NCBI RefSeq assembly: GCF_036621135.1 | Contig: NZ_JAZIBG010000036.1 | Span: 248,001-312,000, forward strand | Direction: 5' to 3' | Origin: Aquincola agrisoli | GTDB lineage: Bacteria > Pseudomonadota > Gammaproteobacteria > Burkholderiales > Burkholderiaceae_C | DNA length: 64,000 nucleotides | Part shown: positions 43,472 to 51,941 of the stretch, piece by piece | Numbering within the stretch: the first letter of the stretch is position 1 | Layout: every line of letters begins with the position of its first letter | Translations under genes and position numbers: made by a program | Notes under the pieces: generated by a model | What the model saw: only the letters and a program-made list of their open reading frames with translations | Told to the model about the DNA's origin: nothing | Database searches by the model: none

Positions 43472-44776
43472 TCAAAGGAGATCCTTCAGCCGGTAGTACG
43501 CCATGCCCAGCGCCAGCGCGGGCATCCGCAGCAGCCGACCACCGGGGAATTCGCGGTGCCTGAGCTTCGCGAAGACATCGAAGCGGGAGGCATCGCCGGC
43601 CATCGCCTCAGCGACCACACGACCGGCCAGGCCCGTCAGCGCCAGGCCGTGGCCGGAGAAGCCCTGCAGGTAGTACACGTTCGACCCGAGCCGCCCGAAA
43701 TCGGGTGCGCGGCTGAACGAGATGTCGACGAAACCGCCCCAGGCGTATTCGACCCGCGTGCCCGCCAGTTGCGGAAAGGTGGCCGCCATCCGGCGCTGCA
43801 TGCCGTCGGCGAGGTGCGCCGGCGTCTGCGTCGTGTAGCTGGCGCGGCCGCCGTAGAGCATGCGGTGGTCGGCGGTGGGGCGGAAGTAGTCGAGCACGAA
43901 GTTGTTGTCGCACACCGCGGCGCCGCAAGGCACCAGCGATGCGGCCAGCGCCGGATCGAGCGCCTGAGAGCAGGTGATGTACGTGCCGACCGGCATGATG
44001 CGGGGCGACAGCGGGCGCGCCAGCAGGGGAGAAAACTCCTGGAGGTACACGTTGCCGGCCAGGAGCACCTGGCGCGCGCGAACGGGACCGTGCGGCGTAG
44101 CCAGTTCGGCGACCGCACCAGGCTTCAGGGCCGTCACCGTCGTCCGTTCGTGCAACCGCACGCCCAGCGATACCGCGGCGCGCGCCAGTCCCAGGGTGTA
44201 CTTCAGCGGATGCAGGTGGCCGGACCGTCCGTCGTACGCCGCTGCCACATAGCGGGGGCTGGCGATCCAGCGCGGCAGGTCGGGCTGGTCGATCCAGGTC
44301 TGCTCGAAGCCGTAGTGCGTGGCGAGGTGGTCGACCCCCTCCCGCAGCGCCCGCGCCTTGCGTGCATTGACGGCGACGCCGAGGTAGCCGTCGCGCCAAT
44401 CGCAGTCGATGCCGAACGCCTTGCAACGCGCCCGGATCAGGTCGATCGCTTCCAGCGACATGGCCCAGGTGCGGCGGGCCTCCTCGATCCCGAGTTCCGC
44501 CTCGATCGTGGCCTGATCGCAGGCCAGGCCGTGGATGGCTTGCCCACCGTTGCGCCCGCTCGCGCCGAAGCCGACTTGCTGTGCCTCGAGCAGCACGACG
44601 TCCATGCCGCGTTGGCGGAGTTCGATCGCAGCGGACAGCCCCGCCAGCCCCCCGCCCACGATCGCCACGTCCGCCTGCGTGGCGCCGGGCAATGCGGGGA
44701 AGGAGACACCGCGCGGAGCGGTCGCGTCGTAGTACGACAGACGCGTCAGTTCGCGATCGATCTCCAGGAAGCGCAT
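43472..44776 (-). CDS. puuB: FAD-dependent gamma-glutamylputrescine oxidase, PuuB-like
   Basis: The 434-residue protein starts 'MRFLEIDRELTRLSYYDATA' and has the FAD-binding dinucleotide fold 'ADVAIVGGGLAGLSAAIEL' (about 35-53), 'VGFGASGRNGGQAIHGLA', and a C-terminal 'YYLQGFSGHGLALTGLAG'. This is the DAO-type pattern of PuuB. It oxidises the free amine of gamma-glutamylputrescine to an aldehyde with release of ammonia and hydrogen peroxide. It is seven bases from the upstream aminotransferase stop, so they are co-transcribed. Confidence 0.9.
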   Translation of the reverse strand: MRFLEIDRELTRLSYYDATAPRGVSFPALPGATQADVAIVGGGLAGLSAAIELRQRGMDVVLLEAQQVGFGASGRNGGQAIHGLACDQATIEAELGIEEARRTWAMSLEAIDLIRARCKAFGIDCDWRDGYLGVAVNARKARALREGVDHLATHYGFEQTWIDQPDLPRWIASPRYVAAAYDGRSGHLHPLKYTLGLARAAVSLGVRLHERTTVTALKPGAVAELATPHGPVRARQVLLAGNVYLQEFSPLLARPLSPRIMPVGTYITCSQALDPALAASLVPCGAAVCDNNFVLDYFRPTADHRMLYGGRASYTTQTPAHLADGMQRRMAATFPQLAGTRVEYAWGGFVDISFSRAPDFGRLGSNVYYLQGFSGHGLALTGLAGRVVAEAMAGDASRFDVFAKLRHREFPGGRLLRMPALALGMAYYRLKDLL

Positions 44777-44782
44777 GCGCTC

Positions 44783-46093
44783 TCAGGCGACCCGCTTGAT
44801 CGCCGTGGCCAGCGTGTCCACGATCTTGTCGATGTGCTCCGCCTGGATGATGAGCGGCGGCGACAGCGCGATGGTGTCGCCCGTGGTCCGGATCATCAGG
44901 CCCTGTTCCCAGCAGTCGAGGAAGACGTCGAAGGCCCGCTTGCCCGGCTCACCGGACCGCGCCGCCAGTTCGATGCCGCCGACCAGCCCGATGTTGCGGA
45001 TATCGATGACGTGCGGCAGGCCCTTCAGGCTGTGCAGCGCTTGCGAAAAATGGTCCTGCATGTCGGTCGCCCGCGTGAGCAGGCCGTCGTCGGCGTAGGT
45101 CTCGAGCGTGGCGAGCGCGGCAGCGCAGGCCAGCGGGTGAGCGGAGTAGGTGTAGCCGTGGAAGAACTCGATCAGGTGCTCCGGGCCGTTCATGAAGGCG
45201 TCGTGGATCGCCTGCTTGGCGAACACCGCCCCCATGGGTACGCAGCCGTTGGTGAGGCCCTTGGCGACGGTCATCAGGTCGGGCGTGACGCCGAAGGTCT
45301 GCGCGGCGAAGGGCTGGCCGGTCCGGCCGAAACCGGTGATGACCTCGTCGAAGATCAGCAGGATGCCGTGCTTGTCGCAGATCTCGCGCAGGCGCTGCAG
45401 GTAGCCTTGCGGTGGAAGCAGCACGCCCGTCGAGCCTGCCACCGGCTCGACGATCACCGCGGCGATGGTCGAGGCGTCGTGCAGGGCCACCAGTCGTTCG
45501 AGATCGTCGGCCAGGTCGGCGCCGTGCGCTGGCTGGCCCACGCTGAAGCTGTTGCGTGCGGGATCGTGCGTGTGGCGGATGTGATCCACGCCGGTCAGCA
45601 GCGTGCCGAACATCTTCCGATTGGCGACGATGCCGCCCACCGAGATGCCGCCGAAGTTGACCCCGTGGTAGCCGCGTTCGCGGCCGATCAGCCGGGTGCG
45701 CGAACCTTCGCCGCGCGCACGGTGGTAGGCCAGGGCGATCTTCAATGCCGTCTCGACCGCCTCGGAACCTGAATTGGTATAGAAGACCTTGTTCAACCCC
45801 TTGGGGGCGATCTCCACCAGCCGGTCCGCCAGCTCGAACGCCTTGGGGTGGCCCATCTGGAAAGGCGGTGCGAAGTCCATCTCGGCGGCCTGTTCGGCGA
45901 TGGCCTTCACGATCTTCGGCCGGCCGTGGCCGGCGTTGACGCACCACAGGCCCGCCACGCCGTCGAGCACCTCGCGCCCCTCGGGCGTCCGGTAGTACAT
46001 GCCTTCCGCCCGAGCCAGCATGCGCGGCGCCTTTTTGAACAAGCGGTTGGCGGTGAAGGGCATCCAGTAGGCATCGAGGCTTGACGTGCTCAT
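44783..46093 (-). CDS. Omega-amino acid:pyruvate aminotransferase (beta-alanine/GABA type)
   Basis: This 436-residue class III aminotransferase has the PLP Lys K278 in 'LMTVAKGLTNGCVPMG', D249 in 'LLIFDEVITGFGRTG', and the start 'LDAYWMPFTANRLFKK', which is characteristic of beta-alanine/omega-amino-acid:pyruvate transaminases. In this setting it could remove the amino group of GABA or beta-alanine produced by polyamine breakdown. It is the first gene of the minus-strand run and is divergent from the Lrp-type regulator. The ATG at 46093 leaves a 158-base control region. Confidence 0.88.
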   Translation of the reverse strand: MSTSSLDAYWMPFTANRLFKKAPRMLARAEGMYYRTPEGREVLDGVAGLWCVNAGHGRPKIVKAIAEQAAEMDFAPPFQMGHPKAFELADRLVEIAPKGLNKVFYTNSGSEAVETALKIALAYHRARGEGSRTRLIGRERGYHGVNFGGISVGGIVANRKMFGTLLTGVDHIRHTHDPARNSFSVGQPAHGADLADDLERLVALHDASTIAAVIVEPVAGSTGVLLPPQGYLQRLREICDKHGILLIFDEVITGFGRTGQPFAAQTFGVTPDLMTVAKGLTNGCVPMGAVFAKQAIHDAFMNGPEHLIEFFHGYTYSAHPLACAAALATLETYADDGLLTRATDMQDHFSQALHSLKGLPHVIDIRNIGLVGGIELAARSGEPGKRAFDVFLDCWEQGLMIRTTGDTIALSPPLIIQAEHIDKIVDTLATAIKRVA

Positions 46094-46167
46094 GGGGAAC
46101 TCCGGGGAACGTGGATCGAGAGGCAGCGTGTATCGACTGCCGACGCTCGAAAGTCTAGAGAGGGCGG

Positions 46168-46233
46168 TGCGCAATGTGCTTGCGCAATGGTGACGCGTAA
46201 ACCCGCAGGTACGCAATATGATTCGAAAATCAT
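46168..46233. promoter_or_regulatory. Repeated sites in the divergent aminotransferase/lrp-type promoter region
   Basis: TGCGCAATG occurs at 46168-46176 and again at 46181-46189, with a near copy TACGCAATA at 46210-46218. The interval is 13 bases, then 29, so the sites are not exactly one helical turn apart. ATGATT-CGAA-AATCAT (46218-46233) is a perfect palindrome beside them. Lrp-type regulators often bind several degenerate sites upstream of their own gene and target operon, which fits this position. Confidence 0.45.
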
Positions 46234-46251
46234 TGAACTTGATGAAACTTC

Positions 46252-46731
46252 ATGCGAAGCGGCCCCAGTCTCGTGCAACTTGATGCGGTAGACCGCGCCA
46301 TCCTCACCGAGTTGCAGGCCGAGGGCCGCCTCACCAACCTCGAACTGGCGCAGCGGGTGCATCTGTCGCCTTCGGCCTGCCTGCGCAGGGTCAAGCATCT
46401 CGAGGAAAGCGGCGTCATCGCCCGCTACGTCGCCTTGCTGAACCCGAAGGCGGTCGGCCAACCGGGCACGAGCTTCACCATCGTCAACCTCGAATCGCTG
46501 AGCAAGGCGGTGATGGACGCCTTCGAGCGCGCGGTACGCGACGAACCGCAGATCCTCGACTGCCACTACGTGGCTGGCTCGAACGACTACCTCATCCGTT
46601 TCACGTACCACGACGCCGAGGACCTGGAGCGGTTCCACACCGACGTGCTCGGCCGCCTGCCCGGCGTGACGCGATCGAATTCGATGCTCGTGCTGCGCAC
46701 GGTGAAGAAGACGACCGCGCTCAATCTTTGA
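46252..46731 (+). CDS. Lrp/AsnC-type transcriptional regulator
   Basis: The 159-residue protein has an N-terminal helix-turn-helix ('AVDRAILTELQAEGRLTNLE', 'HLSPSACLRRVKHLEESGVI') and a C-terminal ligand-binding RAM domain (about 75-150). It should bind DNA as an octamer or similar assembly and respond to an amino acid or amine. Being divergent from the first aminotransferase of the polyamine run, it is the natural candidate regulator of that operon. Its 3' end overlaps the convergent agmatinase-like gene by 11 bases. Confidence 0.92.
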   Translation: MRSGPSLVQLDAVDRAILTELQAEGRLTNLELAQRVHLSPSACLRRVKHLEESGVIARYVALLNPKAVGQPGTSFTIVNLESLSKAVMDAFERAVRDEPQILDCHYVAGSNDYLIRFTYHDAEDLERFHTDVLGRLPGVTRSNSMLVLRTVKKTTALNL

Positions 46732-47653
46732 CGGCGGCAGCGCGGCGCGAGATCTGCGCGCAGAGGTAGGTCCAGACGAAGGCCGCCGCGGCCTGGCTGC
46801 TGAGTTCGGCATGGTCGAACGGCGGCGACACCTCGACGCAGTCCATACCCACGCAGTCGAGCCCGGCGAGGTCCTCCAGCACGCTCAGTACCTGGTGGCT
46901 CGCCAGGCCGCCCGGCTCGGGGGTGCCGGTGCCGGGCGCGAAGGCGGGATCGAGGCAGTCGATGTCCAGGCTGACGTAGAGCGGCGGATCGCCGTGCGCG
47001 GCCAGGCGGCGCCGGAGTTCAGCGGTGATCGGGGCCAGCTGCTCGGGGCTCTGGAGGCCGCGGAGTTCGCGGGCGGAGACGATGGCACCGCCTTGGTCGC
47101 GCACGTAGTCCCGCGCCTCGCGCCGGGCGGCCGACCGGATGCCCAGCTGCATGAAGCAGGGCTTGATGACCAAGCCTTCCTCCATGGCTTCGTACACCCA
47201 CGTGCCGTGGCCGCTCGGCTCGCCGAAGTGGTCTTCCCAGGTATCGCAATGTGCATCGAAGTGCAGCACCGCGAGAGGCCGGCCGAGGTGCTCGGCGTAG
47301 CTGCGCAGCAAGGGCAGGGTGATCGAATGGTCGCCGCCCAGCCAGGCCATGTGATGACGCGCGATGAGGGGCGCGACGAGGGCCGGCATGGCACGGCGCA
47401 TCGCATCGAGGCCGGTGTTGGGCAGCGCCAGATCGCCCGCGTCGCCGAGCAGGCCGTCCGGCGTGACGTCGAAGTGCGGGTGGATGCCGTCGCAGAGCAT
47501 GTGGCTGGCCTCGCGGATCGCCCTCGGGGCCAGCCGGGCGCCGGGCCGGTTGGTCGTGGCACCGTCCCACGCGATGCCGGCGACGGCAAAGGGCTGGTCG
47601 GTGGCGGGCGGCGCCTTGAGGAAACCGCTGTCCGAAAGGTACGCGAAGCTCAT
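46721..47653 (-). CDS. speB: Agmatinase/ureohydrolase family enzyme, SpeB-like
   Basis: The 310-residue protein has all ureohydrolase metal motifs: H109 in 'LGGDHSITLP', D133, H135 and D137 in 'HFDAHCDTW', and D229 and D231 in 'SLDIDCLDPAFAPGTGTPEPG'. Agmatinases, guanidinobutyrases and guanidinopropionases share this pattern, so the guanidino substrate is not fixed by sequence. Agmatine to putrescine plus urea fits the polyamine setting. The ATG at 47653 is chosen because the longer version runs through the divergent promoter. Confidence 0.9.
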   Translation of the reverse strand: MSFAYLSDSGFLKAPPATDQPFAVAGIAWDGATTNRPGARLAPRAIREASHMLCDGIHPHFDVTPDGLLGDAGDLALPNTGLDAMRRAMPALVAPLIARHHMAWLGGDHSITLPLLRSYAEHLGRPLAVLHFDAHCDTWEDHFGEPSGHGTWVYEAMEEGLVIKPCFMQLGIRSAARREARDYVRDQGGAIVSARELRGLQSPEQLAPITAELRRRLAAHGDPPLYVSLDIDCLDPAFAPGTGTPEPGGLASHQVLSVLEDLAGLDCVGMDCVEVSPPFDHAELSSQAAAAFVWTYLCAQISRRAAAVKD

Positions 47654-47668
47654 GTCGACGATAGAAGG

Positions 47669-47683
47669 CAAGCTGTTTGCTTG
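47669..47683. promoter_or_regulatory. Small inverted repeat in the speB/amidotransferase divergent region
   Basis: CAAGC-TGTTT-GCTTG is a perfect 5-bp inverted repeat, and GAAGC/GCTTC follows within 15 bases. The 70-base region between the divergent speB-like and amidotransferase genes must hold both promoters. The site could be an operator, but it is short and may be chance. Confidence 0.25.
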
Positions 47684-47723
47684 AAGCACACTCGGCTTCA
47701 TCATACGAACAGGCTGGATTGAC

Positions 47724-48440
47724 ATGCTTCCCGTCCTCGTCCTTCAGAACCTCACCAGCGACGGCCCCGCCTACCTCGGCACCTGGCTGCGCGAGCACGG
47801 CATTCCGGTCGACGTGCGCAACAGCCAGCAGGGCGATGCCTACCCGGAGCGGATCGACGGGTACCGGGCCCTGGCGCTCCTGGGGGGCGAGATGAGCGCC
47901 AACGATCCGCTGCCGTCCCTGCGGCAGGCCGAAAGCCTCTTCCTCCAGGCGCACCATGCCGGCCTGCCGGTGGTCGGCCATTGCCTCGGGGGCCAGCTGA
48001 TGGCGAAGGCGCTCGGGGCGCGGATCACCGCGTCGCCCGCGCCGGAAATCGGCTGGCAGCAGATGGTGGTGAACGAGACCCCGGAAGCCCGGGCGTGGTT
48101 GGGCGAGGGTGCCGAGCACACGGTGATGCACTGGCACGGCGAAGCCTTCGAGTTGCCGGCCGGAGCCACCCCATTGGCCACGAGCAGCGCATGTCCCGTG
48201 CAGGCCTTCTCGTACGGCCGCCACCTCGCGATGCAGTTCCATGTGGAGGTCGACGAGGAGAAGCTCATGCGCTGGTCCGCGTCGGTCGATCCCGCCTACC
48301 TGCGGGCACAGGGGGAGTTTCCCGCGACGGTGCACAGCGGCAGCCGCATGCGTGCGGACGCCAAGCGTTGCCTTCCGCTGCAGCAGGCGCTGGCACGCCG
48401 GATCTACGAGCGCTGGATGGCTGCCGCGCCCGAGGGCTGA
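47724..48440 (+). CDS. Class I glutamine amidotransferase-like protein
   Basis: The 238-residue protein is a stand-alone GATase-1 domain with C87 in 'VVGHCLGGQLMAKALG', H173 and E175 in 'MQFHVEVDEEK', and 'ALLGGEMSANDPLPSL' at the oxyanion site. It resembles GMP-synthase-like or gamma-glutamyl-hydrolase-like proteins of unknown substrate. It is divergent from the SpeB-like gene at the head of the polyamine region. A gamma-glutamyl amine substrate is possible but not shown. A hairpin follows the stop by three bases. Confidence 0.87.
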   Translation: MLPVLVLQNLTSDGPAYLGTWLREHGIPVDVRNSQQGDAYPERIDGYRALALLGGEMSANDPLPSLRQAESLFLQAHHAGLPVVGHCLGGQLMAKALGARITASPAPEIGWQQMVVNETPEARAWLGEGAEHTVMHWHGEAFELPAGATPLATSSACPVQAFSYGRHLAMQFHVEVDEEKLMRWSASVDPAYLRAQGEFPATVHSGSRMRADAKRCLPLQQALARRIYERWMAAAPEG

Positions 48441-48443
48441 CGG

Positions 48444-48483
48444 CATTTCACGAAGCCAAAAATTGCTTCCGCATCGTGAAATG
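48444..48483 (+). terminator. Long inverted repeat after the amidotransferase gene
   Basis: CATTTCACGA (48444-48453) and TCGTGAAATG (48474-48483) are perfect 10-bp arms with a 20-base loop, inside which GAAGC and GCTTC can also pair. It begins three bases after the amidotransferase stop. The position suggests a 3' end structure. There is no clear T-run, so it may instead be a regulatory site for aceA. Confidence 0.45.
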
Positions 48484-48489
48484 ACGGGC

Positions 48490-48504
48490 TGCTGCAATGC
48501 AGCA
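48490..48504. promoter_or_regulatory. 15-bp palindrome upstream of aceA
   Basis: TGCTGCA-A-TGCAGCA is a perfect palindrome with 7-bp arms around one base. A one-base centre cannot form an RNA hairpin loop, so a protein site is more likely. It contains CTGC-N3-GCAG, which resembles sites reported for the polyhydroxybutyrate repressor PhaR. That assignment is from memory and unconfirmed. Confidence 0.45.
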
Positions 48505-48581
48505 AAATTTTCCATGACGAAAGATGATATTCCACATTGAGAAATTCTAAGGGCAAGTTGTTGATTTAAAAAGAATTAAAT

Positions 48582-48603
48582 TTATGTCTTATATAAGACA
48601 TAA
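48582..48603. promoter_or_regulatory. 22-bp perfect palindrome in the AT-rich aceA promoter
   Basis: TTATGTCTTAT at 48582-48592 is followed directly by its reverse complement through 48603. It sits in an AT-rich block (about 48535-48605) that contrasts strongly with the rest of the window, 76 bases before the aceA start. It is probably the operator of a dimeric repressor or activator of the glyoxylate pathway. I cannot name the regulator. Confidence 0.6.
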
Positions 48604-48679
48604 GTGTTCTGATGCGAGAGCGTGCGGGCTACGCTAGAGCCGTCTTCCGATCCTCGTTCACCTCTCCAAGGAGCCACCC

Positions 48680-49972
<1,293 letters not shown>

Positions 49973-50016
49973 TCTGTCGACGAGCGACGGTCGCGGACCC
50001 CGCCGCGGCTGGACAT

Positions 50017-50050
50017 GGCCCGGAGCGCACCCGCGCTGCCGGGCCTTTTT
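50017..50050 (+). terminator. Rho-independent terminator after aceA
   Basis: GGCCCGG-AGCGC pairs with GCGCT-G-CCGGGCC around an ACCC loop, followed at once by TTTTT at 50046-50050. It lies 45 bases after the aceA stop. It is the clearest classical terminator in the window. Confidence 0.85.
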
Positions 50051-50135
50051 GATGGGCACTTCGGCGTCGAGGGCGGGATGGCTATGCTTGGCGCCCCCTT
50101 GTTGCCGATCCGCTTGCCCACCGGGTCCTGCCGCG

Positions 50136-51086
50136 TTGAACGCTCCGTCCCCCACACCCCAGATGGCCGCGCTGCTGGAGCGCATCCGCCGCGCCAACCG
50201 GCCGCCGTTCCGCTCGATGTCGCCGGTCGAGGCGCGCGCCGCCTACACCACCGCGGCCGAGGTGCTGGAGCCGCCGCGCGCACCTCTGCCGCGCGTGGTC
50301 GATCTCCAGGTGCCCGGCGGCGACGGCACCCCGCTGCCGGCGCGCCTGTACGCGCCGTCGACCGACGCCGGCCTGCCGGTGCTGCTCTACCTGCACGGCG
50401 GCGGCTTCACGATCGGCAACCTCGAAACGCACGACAGCCTGTGCCGCCAGCTCGCACTGCGCAGCGGCGGTGCCGTGCTGGCGCTCGACTACCGCCTCGC
50501 GCCCGAGCATCCCTTTCCCGCCGCGGTCGAGGACGTGTGGTCCGCCTTGCGTTGGCTGGCCGACGCAGGGGGACGCCTGCTGGAGCTGGACGCCCGCAGG
50601 CTGGCGATCGGCGGGGACAGCGCGGGCGGCACCCTGGCCGCCGTCGGGGCGCTTCACGCGCGCGACATCGGGCTCGCGCTGGCCCTGCAGGTGCTGATCA
50701 CGCCCGGGACCACCGCGCACGCCGATACCGATTCCCACCAGCGGTTTGCGAAGAGCCTGCTGCTGGAGGCCGAAGACATCGCCTGGTTCTTCGATCAATA
50801 CATCCCCCATGCGCAGCGCACCGACTGGCGCTTCGCTCCCTTGCTTGCCGACGAACTCGAGGGTGTCGCGCCCGCCTTCGTCCTGCTGGCCGAATGCGAT
50901 CCGCTGGTGGATGAAGGGGTGGCCTACGCCGACAGACTGCGCCTGGCCGGCGTGCCCGTCGAACTCGACATCGTCCGCGGGATGACGCACGACTTCATCA
51001 AGATGGGCCGTGCGTTGCGCGAGGCCGGCGTGGCGCAGCAAGCCATCGGCGACGCGCTGCATGCGGCATGGAGGCCATTCCCATGA
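50136..51086 (+). CDS. Hormone-sensitive-lipase-type alpha/beta hydrolase
   Basis: From TTG 50136 the protein has 316 residues with the HSL oxyanion motif 'LHGGGFTIGN' (87-90 HGGG), nucleophile S162 in 'GGDSAGG', D255 in 'LAECDPLVDEG' and H285 in 'GMTHDFI', so the esterase triad is complete. It should hydrolyse short-chain esters or lactones. The start is uncertain: an ATG at 50163 gives 307 residues, but homologues usually have several residues before 'MAALLERI'. The stop overlaps the next start (ATGA). Confidence 0.87.
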   Translation: MNAPSPTPQMAALLERIRRANRPPFRSMSPVEARAAYTTAAEVLEPPRAPLPRVVDLQVPGGDGTPLPARLYAPSTDAGLPVLLYLHGGGFTIGNLETHDSLCRQLALRSGGAVLALDYRLAPEHPFPAAVEDVWSALRWLADAGGRLLELDARRLAIGGDSAGGTLAAVGALHARDIGLALALQVLITPGTTAHADTDSHQRFAKSLLLEAEDIAWFFDQYIPHAQRTDWRFAPLLADELEGVAPAFVLLAECDPLVDEGVAYADRLRLAGVPVELDIVRGMTHDFIKMGRALREAGVAQQAIGDALHAAWRPFP

Positions 51087-51940
51087 AACGAACCGAGTTC
51101 CGCTTCCTCGAGCGTCTTCGGGTGCGCTGGGCCGAGGTCGACCTGCAGCAGATCGTCTTCAATGGCCACTACCTGATGTACTTCGACACGGCCGTGGCGG
51201 GCTACTGGCGCGCGATGGCCTTGCCGTACCAGGACACGATGGCCGCCCTGGGGGGCGACCTGTACATGCGCAAGACGACGGTGGAGTACCTTGCGTCGGC
51301 CCGCTTGGACGAGCTGCTCGACGTCGGTGTGCGCTGCGGCCGCATCGGCAACTCGTCGCTGGTCTTCCATGCGGCGGTGTTCCGGGGCGAGCAATGCCTG
51401 GTGCATGGCGAACTGGTCTACGTCTTTGCGGATCCCCAGACGCAGACCAGCCGGCCACTGCCGCAGGATCTGCGTGGCGCGCTGGACGCGTTCGAGGCCG
51501 GGCAGCCGATGGTGGAGGTGCGCATCGGCAGCTGGGCCGAACTGGGCGAGCATGCGCAGCGCATCCGCAGCCGGGTGTTCGTCGACGAACAGCGGATCCC
51601 GGCCGCGCTGGAGTGGGACGCCGCCGATGCCGCCTGCACCCATGCGCTGGCCGTCAACCGCTTCGGCTGCCCGCTGGCCACCGGCCGGCTGCTGGAGCAT
51701 GTGCCGGGCGTGGCCAAGATCGGCCGGATGGCGGTGCTGCCGGTGGCACGAGGCAGCCACGTCGGCCGTGCCGTGCTCGATGCGCTGCTGGCGGCCGCAC
51801 GCGCGCGGGGCGACCATGAAGCGCTGTTGCACGCGCAGCTGAGCGCCGCGCCCTTCTACGCGCGCGCCGGGTTCGTTGCCCGTGGCCCGGTTTTCGAGGA
51901 GGCCGGCATCCCGCACGTCGAGATGGTGAAGGCCCTGTAG
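51083..51940 (+). CDS. Fusion of YbgC-type acyl-CoA thioesterase and GNAT acetyltransferase
   Basis: The 285-residue protein joins two domains. Residues 1-135 form a hotdog thioesterase with the catalytic Asp in 'VRWAEVDLQQIVFNGHYLMY' (D20). Residues about 145-285 resemble ElaA-like GNAT proteins, with 'IRSRVFVDEQRIPAALEWD' and the acetyl-CoA loop region 'MAVLPVARGSHVGRAVLDAL'. A good ribosome-binding site (GGAGG) precedes ATG 51083, which overlaps the HSL stop. The usual pairing would be hydrolysis of an acyl-CoA and acetyl transfer, but no joint substrate is known to me. Confidence 0.87.
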   Translation: MKRTEFRFLERLRVRWAEVDLQQIVFNGHYLMYFDTAVAGYWRAMALPYQDTMAALGGDLYMRKTTVEYLASARLDELLDVGVRCGRIGNSSLVFHAAVFRGEQCLVHGELVYVFADPQTQTSRPLPQDLRGALDAFEAGQPMVEVRIGSWAELGEHAQRIRSRVFVDEQRIPAALEWDAADAACTHALAVNRFGCPLATGRLLEHVPGVAKIGRMAVLPVARGSHVGRAVLDALLAAARARGDHEALLHAQLSAAPFYARAGFVARGPVFEEAGIPHVEMVKAL

Positions 51941-51941
51941 C

